This document shows, piece after piece, positions 42,260 to 51,407 of a stretch of DNA of 60,456 nt. The position numbers were made by a program, and so were the translations under genes. The notes under the pieces were generated by a model. It had not been told where the DNA came from and did no database searches. It saw only the letters and a list, made by a program, of their open reading frames with translations. Position 1 is the first letter of the stretch, and the number at the start of each line of letters is the position of its first letter. Source of the stretch: an uncultured archaeon (lineage in GTDB: Archaea > Thermoproteota > EX4484-205 > JAAOZP01); NCBI GenBank assembly GCA_938045545.1, contig CALIBN010000011.1, forward strand, positions 1 through 60,456. Direction: 5' to 3'.

Positions 42260-43549
42260 ATGGAGAACGCGTTTAAAATAAAAAGGGTTCAAGGCAGGGA
42301 GATAATAGACTCCAGAGGGAATCCTACTGTTGAAGCAGTCGTCGAGCTGCAGGGAGGAGCCGTAGGTCGGGCAAGCGTTCCCTCGGGTGCCTCCACAGGG
42401 AAGTATGAGGCGGTTGAACTAAGGGATGGGGATGGAAAAAGATTCCATGGTTTAGGAGTTTTAAAGGCGGTTAGGAACATTAATGAAACGATCGGTCCAG
42501 CGTTGACCGGTTTAGACGCTAGGCGTCAAAGCGAAGTCGACAAGAGGATGCTTGAATTAGACGGTACTCCGAACAAGTCTAGGCTTGGGGCGAACGCGAT
42601 CCTGGCTGTCTCTCTCGGCAACGCCATAGCTGCCTCAAACGCCAGCGAAATAGAGCTTTACGAGTATTTGGGAGGAGGAAAAGGCGTCACGCTTCCCGTC
42701 CCCCTTATGAACGTTATAAACGGGGGGAAGCATGCGGGAAACAATCTTTCTATACAGGAGTTCATGATAATACCTGCAGGGTTTAACGACTTCCCTAGCG
42801 CTTTAAGAGCCGGTGTTGAGGTTTACTACACGCTTAGAAGTGTGATAGTAAAGAAATATGGAAGGCCCTCGATTAACGTTGGAGACGAAGGAGGCTTTGC
42901 GCCGCCTCTTAACCGCAGCGACCAGGCTTTGGAACTGTTATTAACCGCAATCGAGGAAACAGGATATTCTTCTTCGCAAGTATTGCTTGGAATAGACGCG
43001 GCATCATCCTCGTTCTACGATCCTTCTTCAAACAAGTATAGGATAGACGGCAGAGAACTATCGAGCGGTGAGCTTCTAGAATACTATGATGGACTGGTTT
43101 CAACTTTCGGGCTGAAATCGATAGAGGACCCGTTTGAGGAGAACGATTTCGAATCTTTCGCCGAGATAACTAGGAGAATGGGTTCTCGAGTACAGATAGT
43201 CGGAGACGATATTTTCGTTACGAACAAGGAGAGGCTTCTCCAAGGGATAAGGAAAGGCGCTGCAAACGCGCTTCTCTTTAAGCTTAACCAATGCGGATCT
43301 CTAACCGAATCCTTAGAGACTTTCAACACGGCTGTTGAAAACAATTACAGGGTTGTTGTAAGCCACAGGTCTGGAGAAACTGAAGACACCTATATTTCCG
43401 ATGTTGCTGTTGCCTTCAACGCTGGACAGATAAAAACAGGTGCCCCATGCAGAGGGGAGAGAACCGCGAAGTACAATAGGCTGCTCAGGATATGTGAAGA
43501 ACTAGGGTCTAGAGCAAAGTATAAGGGACAAGAGGTTTTCAGCTTCTAG
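42260..43549 (+). CDS. eno: Enolase
   Basis: Glycolytic/gluconeogenic 2-phosphoglycerate dehydratase, 429 residues. Motifs: DSRGNPTVEAVV, GANAILAVSLGNA, GGKHAGNNLSIQEFMIIPAG, SIEDPFEENDFE (metal ligand), VGDDIFVTN, LLFKLNQCGSLTE (catalytic lysine), SHRSGETEDTYI and IKTGAPCRGERTAKYNRLLR. An upstream in-frame extension to 42164 exists, but the ATG at 42260 has GGAGGG 3-8 bases ahead and starts the family's N-terminus, so it is chosen. The stop codon TAG is the left edge of a 13-bp repeat that may be the attachment site of the neighbouring integrated element. Confidence 0.97.
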   Translation: MENAFKIKRVQGREIIDSRGNPTVEAVVELQGGAVGRASVPSGASTGKYEAVELRDGDGKRFHGLGVLKAVRNINETIGPALTGLDARRQSEVDKRMLELDGTPNKSRLGANAILAVSLGNAIAASNASEIELYEYLGGGKGVTLPVPLMNVINGGKHAGNNLSIQEFMIIPAGFNDFPSALRAGVEVYYTLRSVIVKKYGRPSINVGDEGGFAPPLNRSDQALELLLTAIEETGYSSSQVLLGIDAASSSFYDPSSNKYRIDGRELSSGELLEYYDGLVSTFGLKSIEDPFEENDFESFAEITRRMGSRVQIVGDDIFVTNKERLLQGIRKGAANALLFKLNQCGSLTESLETFNTAVENNYRVVVSHRSGETEDTYISDVAVAFNAGQIKTGAPCRGERTAKYNRLLRICEELGSRAKYKGQEVFSF

Positions 43550-43559
43550 GAACCGCTAG
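43547..43559. repeat. Candidate attL of the integrated plasmid
   Basis: TAGGAACCGCTAG, starting with the enolase stop codon, recurs exactly at 53005-53017. It lies 35 bases from the end of the integrase gene. A 13-bp match between these two ends of the foreign gene block is unlikely by chance, but short for an archaeal att core. Confidence 0.5.
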
Positions 43560-43593
43560 GGTCAATTTTTTACTGCTAGAGGCTGTAAAAGCT

Positions 43594-44814
43594 TCATTTC
43601 CTCTTCCTGAAGAATAGAAGGCCATCCTTTTCGCATACGTATTCAAAGCCTGTTTCAAGCAGTTTTTGTATCTCCTGCGGATCTTTAGCCACTTTAACCG
43701 TAAACTCGTCGCTGTTTTCTCCGAATAATGCTTTCTCAACCTGGACATATGTCATGGTGTTTTGAATGTTCCTATGCCCTAGAAGCTCTTTCACGTGCAT
43801 TATGTCCCTCGTCTTATGGTATTCCATGGTTCCTTTCCAGTGCCGGAAAGTGTGGAAAGTAATGTTCAACAGCCTAGGGTTATTGAGCTTCCTCGCTAAT
43901 CTACGCTTTGAATACGTGAATGATGATTTAATGGAGTTGTAAGCCATGGGAAAGATCCTCTCGCCATTCTTGGGTAGAGCGTTTAACATCCCTATGAGCT
44001 TAGGGCTTATCCTGAAGATCCTGGGGTTTGAACCCTTCTCAGGCTCATTTAGGAGGATTACGCTCCTCTCGAGATCCACGTTCTTCCAAGTCAATCTTAA
44101 TGCTTCCCCCACTCTCATACCTGTCTCCTTCAACAGTTGAAGCAGGGCTGAAGCCTTAGGCCCGCAACCTGTTATTAAAGTATCTAATTCGGCTTCTGTA
44201 GGTATGAATGGGAGTTTAGCGATCTTCCTGAACTTGGGAGCTTCCCAGTGCAAGCCCTTCATTTTCAGATAGGCTGAGTAGGAATCCACTGCCAGTGATT
44301 TCCACCTGTCGCTTTTACTCACTTTCGCCAGAGTCTCCTTAATGCTCTCAGGGTTTTCAAGGCTAGCACCATGCTTAGCTAAGAGGCGTAGCATCCAAAC
44401 GTAGTTTTTTATCGTTTTTTCAGCTCGGTTTTGCTTCTTCAAATGCCATGCAAAGCTTATGAGCTTGCCTTCGAGTTCCTTATCCTGTCCAGTCCCCGGT
44501 TTCTGGAGCAGGATACTGTTTGTCACAGCTCCCTCCGAGCTGCTCATGTTCTCGTTTTCACCAGCAGGGAGCTCGCTTTCTTCCTCCTCCCTGCTGCCAC
44601 TATCATATTGGTTCTTGTTTATAAACGCTACTGGAGGATTGGAGGAAAAACGTCGTAAACAAACTCTGCAAAGGTAACGTTGAACTCGTTCTCCTGGCCT
44701 AGTTACCCTAAAGCCAGCCTTAAAAACTAATGAAGAACCGCAAAAGGGGCATCTAACTTCCATTTTTATCGCCGTTAAACTCGTTAGAGTCTCTATCAGG
44801 ATTTTTACCTTCAT
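43594..44814 (-). CDS. Tyrosine recombinase (integrase) with zinc-finger N-terminus
   Basis: A 406-residue site-specific recombinase. The catalytic domain has arginine I in ETGMRVGEALRL, H-x-x-R in FHTFRHWKG, the second histidine in LLGHRNIQN and the nucleophile tyrosine in TMTYVQVEK. A SAM-like core-binding domain precedes it (KTIKNYVWMLRLLAKHG). The N-terminus bears CPFCGSS ... YLCRVCLRRF, a Cx2C-Cx2C zinc finger. The GTG/ATG region allows a start at 44814 or at an ATG at 44763 (MEVRCPFCGSS). Its gene is not split by integration, so it is unlike SSV-type integrases that partition on insertion. Confidence 0.92.
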   Translation of the reverse strand: MKVKILIETLTSLTAIKMEVRCPFCGSSLVFKAGFRVTRPGERVQRYLCRVCLRRFSSNPPVAFINKNQYDSGSREEEESELPAGENENMSSSEGAVTNSILLQKPGTGQDKELEGKLISFAWHLKKQNRAEKTIKNYVWMLRLLAKHGASLENPESIKETLAKVSKSDRWKSLAVDSYSAYLKMKGLHWEAPKFRKIAKLPFIPTEAELDTLITGCGPKASALLQLLKETGMRVGEALRLTWKNVDLERSVILLNEPEKGSNPRIFRISPKLIGMLNALPKNGERIFPMAYNSIKSSFTYSKRRLARKLNNPRLLNITFHTFRHWKGTMEYHKTRDIMHVKELLGHRNIQNTMTYVQVEKALFGENSDEFTVKVAKDPQEIQKLLETGFEYVCEKDGLLFFRKRK

Positions 44815-44850
44815 AAGACACTTTACCAGAATTGACCAGTTTACCAGATT

Positions 44851-46749
44851 TTAACATATGGGGGTACCCTCCTGGCCACTGGGGGTATATTCTTTTTTCT
44901 GGTCAACTGGTAAAGTCTGGTCAAGTAATTGGCCGGCAACTTCTCTTTCTTTGAGGATCCTAGCGTAGGAGATGCCTTTTGGTGTTAGCCAATATCCTTT
45001 CCTACGCTCCTGGGATTCAACCAATTCCAGGTTTTTCAGCTTAGAGACCTCGCTTATGATCCACTGTTTAGAAAGCCTCAGTTTCTCTGTCAGAGTTGAA
45101 GCCTCGATACCCTGTTGCTTGGTTATCTCTAGAAAGATCCTTCTAACCGCACCGTCGTCTTGAAACTCACGCTCGATCGCAAGGATTTCATCCTGAGTCA
45201 GCCTTTTTCTCTGCAGGACATAATCAACATAGTTGAAATATTCCCATTTCTCCAGGATCTCCCTAAAGAAACCAACAGCATGGTTAACATGCTCCTCTCT
45301 AACCACGACCTTGCCATCATTATCCACATCGTGGGTTAGAATGGCGAAAGCAACGGATAGCTTGGCCAGAGTGTTTAAAGTGTCGGCATTTATCAAGGGC
45401 AATTCAGATAGCGAGTGTTCGCTTAAAGCTAGATAGTTTCTCTTGATGCTTTCTTCAGCTTCAGGAGTTATGTATATCTCTTCAGGCTTAAGATTCCACG
45501 CCCATAGAATATGTTTTCTGAAGATCTCAGCAGGTATCTGAGGCTCAGTCCTGTAGGAGTTGGCTATTTCTTCAGCAGGGACATCGTCCTTGGAAAACGG
45601 AATGAACAGATCCCACCTAGTAATATCAACAGGATCCCTGAAGGGGTAGGAGTCTCTAACCGCCTCAGCTCTGAAGACATACTCCTCTAGGGCTCTAGGT
45701 GGGTTGAGAGTAGCCACAATTCTAGTCCTGCATGGTGCAGATCCCCTAACCGATTTAACGATCTCAGCCTTCAGTTTCCTAAGGGCTTCTCTAAGCATGG
45801 CTATTTCCTCAGGGCTGATCTTCTGCAAGCCATCCAACGCCAGAAACTCCTTGTCAGCTCTAGGGACAACACCCCAGATTATGCTTTTAGAATCTAAGTC
45901 CACGGTGCCTATTAGACCAGTGACCCTGGATATTTCAGCCCCCACCGTCTCTCCTAAATTAAACGTGCGCTTAGGATCGCTAGCGACCTCACTCTTGCCC
46001 GTGGTAGTAGTGCCGAGGAAAATCCCTCTTAAAATCCCCCAAACCTCTCTACCCTTGAAACGGAAGCTTAGCGGTGAATGCAGGCATAGGGCTAAAGCAA
46101 GCTTACTGGCCGCTCTGCCTACGATATGTGTCGCTAGAGTTTTATCGATCCTCTCCCTGATATCTTCAGCAGTAAAATATCGTTTAAAAGTCTCATGATC
46201 CTCTTTAGTGAATTGAATGCTCCAATAATCGTTCAGAGGCTCTATTTCATAGACCAAAACTGTTAATCTCCGATCCCTGTCTAAAGCCACTACTCCTCTA
46301 GCTTTCACACGCTTCTCAAGAGGAATTCTAACATCTATGAAATGCACCTTAAGAGGCTTACAGCTTGTTTCAGAGAACTTTTCCCTTGTTTCAATCGGCT
46401 CCAGCCACGCCTCCTGGTAGTCCATTTTAGCCTCACTCTCCAAGATTTTAACAGGAGTCTTAGAATGGCTATGCAGCGATCTTAATTCCACCCTTAAACC
46501 TGCAGGATTAAAGAGGTAGTCGCTGAGCATCTTCCAATTAGAGGCCTCATATAGGCTGTAGCTTTGCTCTCCGCATACTGGGCATTCCACCGTTATGCTC
46601 TCTGGCAACGCTTTGAGACTGCTTTCTCCAACGATCATAGCCTCGAATGTAATCTCGTGGCCGTAAAGAGAAGCGGACAGGTCGGTTAACGAGACTTCCC
46701 CAGCCTGGGGTATTTCGCTTAAGTTCTCACTAAGCTCAAGCTCAACCAT
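44851..46749 (-). CDS. Divergent MCM-like replicative helicase
   Basis: A 632-residue AAA+ protein resembling MCM helicases. An N-terminal beta domain with a zinc-type C-P-V-C-G is followed by the ATPase: Walker A GTTTTGKSEV, Walker B FLALDGLQKI, sensor 1 IVATLNPPR, arginine finger TRWDLFIPF. MCMs normally have A-K-S and D-E in these motifs; here the catalytic Glu of Walker B is Gly. The C-terminal winged helix (about residues 540-610) is LTPKGISYARILKERE-like. The frame opens earlier (46830), but the ATG at 46749 has GGAGG 11 bases ahead and is chosen. It probably replicates the element. Confidence 0.8.
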   Translation of the reverse strand: MVELELSENLSEIPQAGEVSLTDLSASLYGHEITFEAMIVGESSLKALPESITVECPVCGEQSYSLYEASNWKMLSDYLFNPAGLRVELRSLHSHSKTPVKILESEAKMDYQEAWLEPIETREKFSETSCKPLKVHFIDVRIPLEKRVKARGVVALDRDRRLTVLVYEIEPLNDYWSIQFTKEDHETFKRYFTAEDIRERIDKTLATHIVGRAASKLALALCLHSPLSFRFKGREVWGILRGIFLGTTTTGKSEVASDPKRTFNLGETVGAEISRVTGLIGTVDLDSKSIIWGVVPRADKEFLALDGLQKISPEEIAMLREALRKLKAEIVKSVRGSAPCRTRIVATLNPPRALEEYVFRAEAVRDSYPFRDPVDITRWDLFIPFSKDDVPAEEIANSYRTEPQIPAEIFRKHILWAWNLKPEEIYITPEAEESIKRNYLALSEHSLSELPLINADTLNTLAKLSVAFAILTHDVDNDGKVVVREEHVNHAVGFFREILEKWEYFNYVDYVLQRKRLTQDEILAIEREFQDDGAVRRIFLEITKQQGIEASTLTEKLRLSKQWIISEVSKLKNLELVESQERRKGYWLTPKGISYARILKEREVAGQLLDQTLPVDQKKEYTPSGQEGTPIC

Positions 46750-47323
46750 TTTCAACACTCCTCCAAACATTTTTAACAGCCTCTCCCAGTTTCTCCAGCG
46801 TCTGCCTGTAGATCTCCGTGAAACCACCATCTACAGAAACAGTGCCTAGCTTACTCGCTATATTGCCTATTTCGCCCAATATCCCTTCAAAGAGATCCTT
46901 AGGCTTGATCCTCATTCGAGTGCATAGCCTGAAAACCCTAACCGGATCGTAGAAGTCTAAAGCCCCTAATTTAGCGAACCTCCCATTCTTAGCTATCAGA
47001 AAAACCAGCTCTAATGTTGGCTTTTCGCCTTCTCCATCCTCCAGCCTAGCTTCATGCCACCTGGTTTTAGGCAGTTTCTCAGGATTCTTATCGAAAAAGT
47101 CGCCTAGTTTCAGAAATAAAATAGCCTTGGGGACGCCCAGTTCCTCCGCAACCTTGGAGAGTTTTTCTTCACTCCAGTAGTATTCTGAAGGTACCTTTTT
47201 CTCCTGATTTCCATACTTTATGACTATGGAATTTCCCTCGTTCGCTATGTCTAAATGTTTATAAATGAGAGCATAGCTATTATTATCAGGTCTGGAAGGA
47301 GGAAACTCACCGTTCTCCTTCAT
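46742..47323 (-). CDS. Unknown element protein, co-transcribed with the helicase
   Basis: A 193-residue acidic/helical protein of unknown family. It includes YSEEKLSKVAEELGVPKAILFLKLGDFF-like helical stretches and an IYRQTLEKLGEAVKNVW C-terminal helix. Its stop overlaps the helicase start by 8 bases, and its ATG at 47323 overlaps the upstream RHH gene; GGAGGG lies 8 bases ahead. The tight coupling to an MCM-like gene suggests a replication accessory or loader, which is inference only. Confidence 0.6.
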   Translation of the reverse strand: MKENGEFPPSRPDNNSYALIYKHLDIANEGNSIVIKYGNQEKKVPSEYYWSEEKLSKVAEELGVPKAILFLKLGDFFDKNPEKLPKTRWHEARLEDGEGEKPTLELVFLIAKNGRFAKLGALDFYDPVRVFRLCTRMRIKPKDLFEGILGEIGNIASKLGTVSVDGGFTEIYRQTLEKLGEAVKNVWRSVENG

Positions 47324-47474
47324 CTTTCCCACCCTCCTTCCGGGCTCCCCTGAAATACTCCGATAATGCTAGTCTTGCAACCCCAGCCTTGCTTAAGCCA
47401 AGCTCCTTAGATAGTTGCTCCAGCAGCTCCCTAGTCTCCTTTTTCGGCCTGAAACAAAAGACGAAAAGCCTCAT
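47307..47474 (-). CDS. Ribbon-helix-helix (CopG-like) protein
   Basis: A 55-residue protein MRLFVFCFRPKKETRELLEQ..., consisting of an N-terminal strand and two helices (ETRELLEQLSKELG and SKAGVARLALSEYF), the RHH fold of plasmid copy-control and antitoxin regulators. It is below the usual length limit for gene finders. Its ATG overlaps the stop of the second RHH gene (ATGA), and its end overlaps the next frame. Confidence 0.65.
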   Translation of the reverse strand: MRLFVFCFRPKKETRELLEQLSKELGLSKAGVARLALSEYFRGARKEGGKDEGER

Positions 47475-47638
47475 TTTCTCACCCCTAATTTCTCAGCCAG
47501 CTGCAAAAGTGCTTCACTCATGATCCTGGCTTCCGACTTACCCGTCTGCCTGGAAAGTTCTTTTAGCAATTGATTCTGCTCATGAGTTATACAGACGTTG
47601 ATCGAGTCCCATTTCAGTTCCATTCTCCTTCTCTTCAT
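47471..47638 (-). CDS. Ribbon-helix-helix (CopG-like) protein, first of the replication operon
   Basis: A 55-residue protein that opens MKRRRMELKWDSINVCITHE, a strand typical of RHH proteins, followed by two helices (QNQLLKELSRQTG and SEARIMSEALLQLAEKLG). It heads the operon RHH - RHH - accessory - MCM-like helicase, with a TATA box 31-39 bases upstream and a short leader. By analogy to plasmid CopG it may repress the operon; the similarity is of fold pattern, not measured. Confidence 0.65.
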   Translation of the reverse strand: MKRRRMELKWDSINVCITHEQNQLLKELSRQTGKSEARIMSEALLQLAEKLGVRK

Positions 47639-47668
47639 CTTTCCCACGGATTAAGCCTCCGTCTAGGG

Positions 47669-47677
47669 CTATATAAG
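47669..47677 (-). promoter_or_regulatory. TATA box of the RHH-helicase operon
   Basis: On the minus strand CTTATATAG lies about 31-39 bases before the first RHH start codon at 47638. It is the best TATA match ahead of the replication operon. Confidence 0.55.
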
Positions 47678-48140
47678 TTTAACGTCATGCCACAATACAT
47701 AACCATTGTTTTCAAAATGTGACACTAGAAAAAAACCATAATTAACCTTGCTTAAACCATGAGTAGAGGGCTTCAGTCTAACTTAGTCAAGAAATATAGA
47801 GTAAATACAGAAGAGTATCTAGTTTAAACCTAGTAAATACCATATTTCTAGTAGCAGAATAAGAGTGGCTACGTTAACAATTGTTAAAAACTTGTTAACT
47901 TAATCTGTTAAGAAAGAACAATATTGTTTAAAACACTCTAAACACACTACACCATAAGCCATAACCATAGCCACAGCCCAAGCAAGGCAAGAAGCACAGC
48001 AGGCATATTATCATCTTAAGCCGGCAAATATAAAATTCAAGATTGAAGGGGATTAAAGCCAGGATTCATTAGTGGAAACAACACATTACTAGCTATCTGT
48101 CGTCAAAATGGTTAAGAAGCCTGTTCAGATGGGTTCTAAT

Positions 48141-48302
48141 TCAATAATCATGCACTCCTCCCCTTCCGTCTATCCCTATTAATCGAATTTGAAATCTTTC
48201 GAAGACCTTCCTGTCGAGCTTCCCAGCCTTCCTAAGTGTTGTAGCTAGAATGGCTTGATCATACCCAAAAGCTAGGGCTTCTGTTCCCAGCCCTGGGAAG
48301 TC
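48141..48302 (-). pseudogene. Remnant of an unrecognised gene (no start codon)
   Basis: A 53-codon open stretch DFPGLGTEALAFGYDQ... ending GGVHDY, without a start codon and preceded by an in-frame TAG. It looks like the C-terminal part of a protein whose N-terminus has been lost. No family is recognised. Confidence is low, since such short frames can arise by chance. Confidence 0.25.
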
Positions 48303-48350
48303 CTAGCGTTGAGGAGAATGCTCGAGAGACACCCTTAGCAAACGCCATGC

Positions 48351-51300
48351 TCAGACCATTAATTCATAAGTAGGCATCTTCTTCCTCTCAACCACTCCCT
48401 CAGCCATTAACGTTCTCAACAATTCTATCTCGTTAGCCAATGAATCATAAAGTTCGTCAAGAAGACTATCATAATCTCCTTTATACCCTAAAACATTTAG
48501 CCAAGCTTTATCGATTGATTGTCTAACTGGATGTTTGCCTCTAAGCTGTTCAAGGATACTGGGGATTTTTGTTTTCTTTACGGCTTCAAAGACTTTCAAT
48601 AATTGCTTGGTCTCACTATCCGTCATCTTGGAAAAATCAGGAGCAAGTATTTGATCCAACATGTAGTCGTGAATCTTCATCCATGCTCCTCTGGTTTCAG
48701 CCCTGTGGACAAGAATTTGGAGAAGGCTTAACGAGCTATTTAACCATAACGTCAACAGCTTTGCTTTTTCGCCTGCAATTTTCCGGATGCACCACATGTC
48801 GACACCAACAACGGGTTTCTCGGAGTAGAAAGCAAGTAACGATGTGCCCGGGGCGGAAAGGTCGAATCGCCTAGCCAGCAAAACATGGCATTTCCTACAG
48901 TCGAACTTCTCTTTCCAACCTTCTATTACTGGTCTCTTAAGCTTACTAAGCTCTTTACTCGGCAAGAGGCCCTTGGCCATATCTCTGATATCATCAAACC
49001 AAGAAAGTATAAGATAGTCAGAACTATCACTAACGTCCAGCATGTTAACGTAAGAAAGCCTTCTGAGTCCGCGACCCAGGACATTCAGCGGAATCTTGAC
49101 TTTCCAATCGAGTTCCCTATGTCTGGCCATTAGAATCCCCCTTTCAACCTTTTCAACTATCCACATGTCAATTTTCTTTTGAGCTCTTGACTGGTCATAT
49201 ATTATGAAACCGTGAAAGTTATTGAACTTGTAGTGCCTTAGATCTGATTCCTGAGCTTCTATTATCGATGATAACCGCACTAGCTCATTAGGCTTTATTA
49301 ATTCATCCATTAAATCGATTAGGCTTGGGTCACTTACAGCTATGTATTTGAACCAGTTCCCTACATTTCTAATTAGCTTAGAGTAACTATAAGTTTTCAA
49401 GGCTATTCTATCATTTTTCAAATCTTTCTCAGACCGTCTAATTAACTCGGCAATTTCTTTCGCTTCAGCTACAGTGGTAGGCATCTTCTTTAACAATGTC
49501 ACTGTTGTGTGAGCATCATTATTAGATCTGCTCTTCTTGGCTATCATAAGTATCTCTCTGAATCTAACGCTTTCAGAGAACGCTGATCTCTGCATTGTGG
49601 TTATAATATGTTCGACATGATATTTCTCAGACCAGAGCTTCCTAATCCCTTCGCATGACTTCACCCTGAGTACTGTTGCTGGGAGAACGAGGGCCATTCT
49701 CCCATTCTCCTTTAAAAACCTGTCTGCTAACAGGATGAAGAAGCCGTAGAGGCCTAATTGGCCATGGAGGTAATCCCTGTATTCGCTGAATCTCTGGAAG
49801 AGTGCATCCTTATAGTCCTCCGGGAGCCTTTCCTGCCTGGTGAAGGGCGGGTTCATGATGACCATGTCGTATTTTCCTAGCTCTATTTCCTGTGCCTCTT
49901 TATCCGTCAGGCTTACAGCCCCCTTCTCGGTTGTCTTGGGAAACATGAACGCGGTCAGGTAGCTTCTCGCAGCTTCTGTTACGCTAGGTATCTTCATCCC
50001 AGGCTTGAGGCATGTCGAGTCCCAGACTGCTACGTTAACCCTATTAGTGAAGTATTCCGGTGATTGAAGTGCTAGGTGGCATGCCGCTACGTTTGCCGCG
50101 AAAGGCATTACATCTATGCCCAGCAGGTCCTCTTCAACAAACTTTCTATGGTCTTCTTGAGTCATCGGCCTGCCGAGCAGCTCCTTCTTCCTCCTGTACG
50201 CCGCTACAAGCAATCCGCCGCTTCCCACAGCCAAGTCGGCAACCTTAGCGTCAGGACTATCTATGGATAATGAGGCGAGTAGCTCTGCTGCCAGCACGTT
50301 GGTATAGAAGGCTGCAACGTTCTTCCTCGTCTCGAATGGAACCAGGTCGTGGAAGATCGTGCCGAGGAGGTCGCCCCCGACCTTCTCTGGGCTGAGGCCC
50401 TGAACCAGGTTCACCATGGTTTTAACCTGGTCGACGAACTCCTGGGGGATTAGGGATGCGACATCGTAAGAGTAAACAGTCCTATAGTTGACGTCAAGCA
50501 CCCTTTGGAAATAGTTGTTCAAATCTCTAGGCTTTCTCATCTTGTCGGTATCGATCTCCTCGAACATGTCCTTCCTGGTTCTGGAGAGAACCTGGTAGAA
50601 TAGGACCTGGTTTAGCAGGAGGTATGCTGCGGCTGACCTCAGCTCTTCAACAGGATACTTACCCTCCTCGTATTGAAGTATGTTCTTGAAAACGTCCTTT
50701 CCCCCGAAGAAGACCTCCAGCTCATAGCCTTTTAAATGCCTCAGCCCGTTGAGAATGTAGAGCACTGATTCTCGGAGCGACTTCATAATGTATTCGATGC
50801 TCGGCTCAACCCTTTTTGGAGGAGCAAGGATATGTTCAGACAGAATCTTCGCCACTTCTTGCAGCCTTCCACTGTAGACTGTGAAGGGCCTCGGGTCCTC
50901 AGGCGGAAACATGGCGATGAGCTTGAAGCTCAGTTTTCCAGCGAGGCTCCCAACAGCCTCAACCGGCATGGGTTGAGTAAGCTCCTCAGGGTAGAGGATC
51001 GCGAAGCCACCTTTAATCCCTAAAACCCTGTAATGCTTCAAATAATCGTTCTGAACCTTAGCGATAGCTTGAACAAGATCCCTCTCGGTGAACTTAGCCT
51101 CAACAGGGTATGTGCCAGCGTTAACGCAGAGAAGGTCAGGCTCCCTAGAGCCCGCGGGGGTAGTTATCCTGGGGAAAAGCTCAACCATGACACCAAGCCT
51201 CTGAAGCTCATCCCTGAGCAGGGAGCTAACCGTGTTCTCCGTGGCCCTAGGTATCATCCATACTGTTTGATGAGAAGCCTGATTTAACGTTTTAGCTTTT

Positions 51301-51407
51301 TCTATAGCATGTACCTGCCTATTAAAGATGGGGGTTAGCGCGGCGAGATCGGTAGCATGGTTCTCCCCTCTCATAGGTGATCTCTCCAGTTTATGGGCAA
51401 TCCTCAT
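48351..51407 (-). CDS. Single-chain restriction-modification protein (type IIG-like, N6-adenine methylase)
   Basis: A 1018-residue fusion. The N-terminal ~200 residues hold a probable PD-(D/E)xK nuclease: EPDLLCVN ... YPVEAKF (Asp, then Glu-x-Lys), followed by a helix. The middle is an N6-adenine methyltransferase with motif I VADLAVGSGGLLVAAYRR and the catalytic NPPF (in DMVIMNPPF). The C-terminal third resembles a target-recognition domain (LLTLWLNSSLSLLQIL). No separate specificity subunit is nearby, so it probably cuts and methylates alone. Its start overlaps the coiled-coil gene upstream by 4 bases, and it is the largest cargo gene of the element. Confidence 0.85.
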   Translation of the reverse strand: MRIAHKLERSPMRGENHATDLAALTPIFNRQVHAIEKAKTLNQASHQTVWMIPRATENTVSSLLRDELQRLGVMVELFPRITTPAGSREPDLLCVNAGTYPVEAKFTERDLVQAIAKVQNDYLKHYRVLGIKGGFAILYPEELTQPMPVEAVGSLAGKLSFKLIAMFPPEDPRPFTVYSGRLQEVAKILSEHILAPPKRVEPSIEYIMKSLRESVLYILNGLRHLKGYELEVFFGGKDVFKNILQYEEGKYPVEELRSAAAYLLLNQVLFYQVLSRTRKDMFEEIDTDKMRKPRDLNNYFQRVLDVNYRTVYSYDVASLIPQEFVDQVKTMVNLVQGLSPEKVGGDLLGTIFHDLVPFETRKNVAAFYTNVLAAELLASLSIDSPDAKVADLAVGSGGLLVAAYRRKKELLGRPMTQEDHRKFVEEDLLGIDVMPFAANVAACHLALQSPEYFTNRVNVAVWDSTCLKPGMKIPSVTEAARSYLTAFMFPKTTEKGAVSLTDKEAQEIELGKYDMVIMNPPFTRQERLPEDYKDALFQRFSEYRDYLHGQLGLYGFFILLADRFLKENGRMALVLPATVLRVKSCEGIRKLWSEKYHVEHIITTMQRSAFSESVRFREILMIAKKSRSNNDAHTTVTLLKKMPTTVAEAKEIAELIRRSEKDLKNDRIALKTYSYSKLIRNVGNWFKYIAVSDPSLIDLMDELIKPNELVRLSSIIEAQESDLRHYKFNNFHGFIIYDQSRAQKKIDMWIVEKVERGILMARHRELDWKVKIPLNVLGRGLRRLSYVNMLDVSDSSDYLILSWFDDIRDMAKGLLPSKELSKLKRPVIEGWKEKFDCRKCHVLLARRFDLSAPGTSLLAFYSEKPVVGVDMWCIRKIAGEKAKLLTLWLNSSLSLLQILVHRAETRGAWMKIHDYMLDQILAPDFSKMTDSETKQLLKVFEAVKKTKIPSILEQLRGKHPVRQSIDKAWLNVLGYKGDYDSLLDELYDSLANEIELLRTLMAEGVVERKKMPTYELMV

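Larger units (their letters stand above)
47639..48350. other. 712-base AT-rich intergenic region, candidate replication origin
   Basis: No convincing gene, apart from a decayed frame near its right end. A 14-bp perfect palindrome TTAACAATTGTTAA is at 47874-47887 and is followed by further TTGTTAA, TTGTTAAC and CTGTTAAG copies to about 47911, an iteron-like cluster within a very AT-rich segment (47700-48050). Its position directly upstream of an RHH-MCM-like operon is where plasmid origins are usually found. The origin role is inference. Confidence 0.45.
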
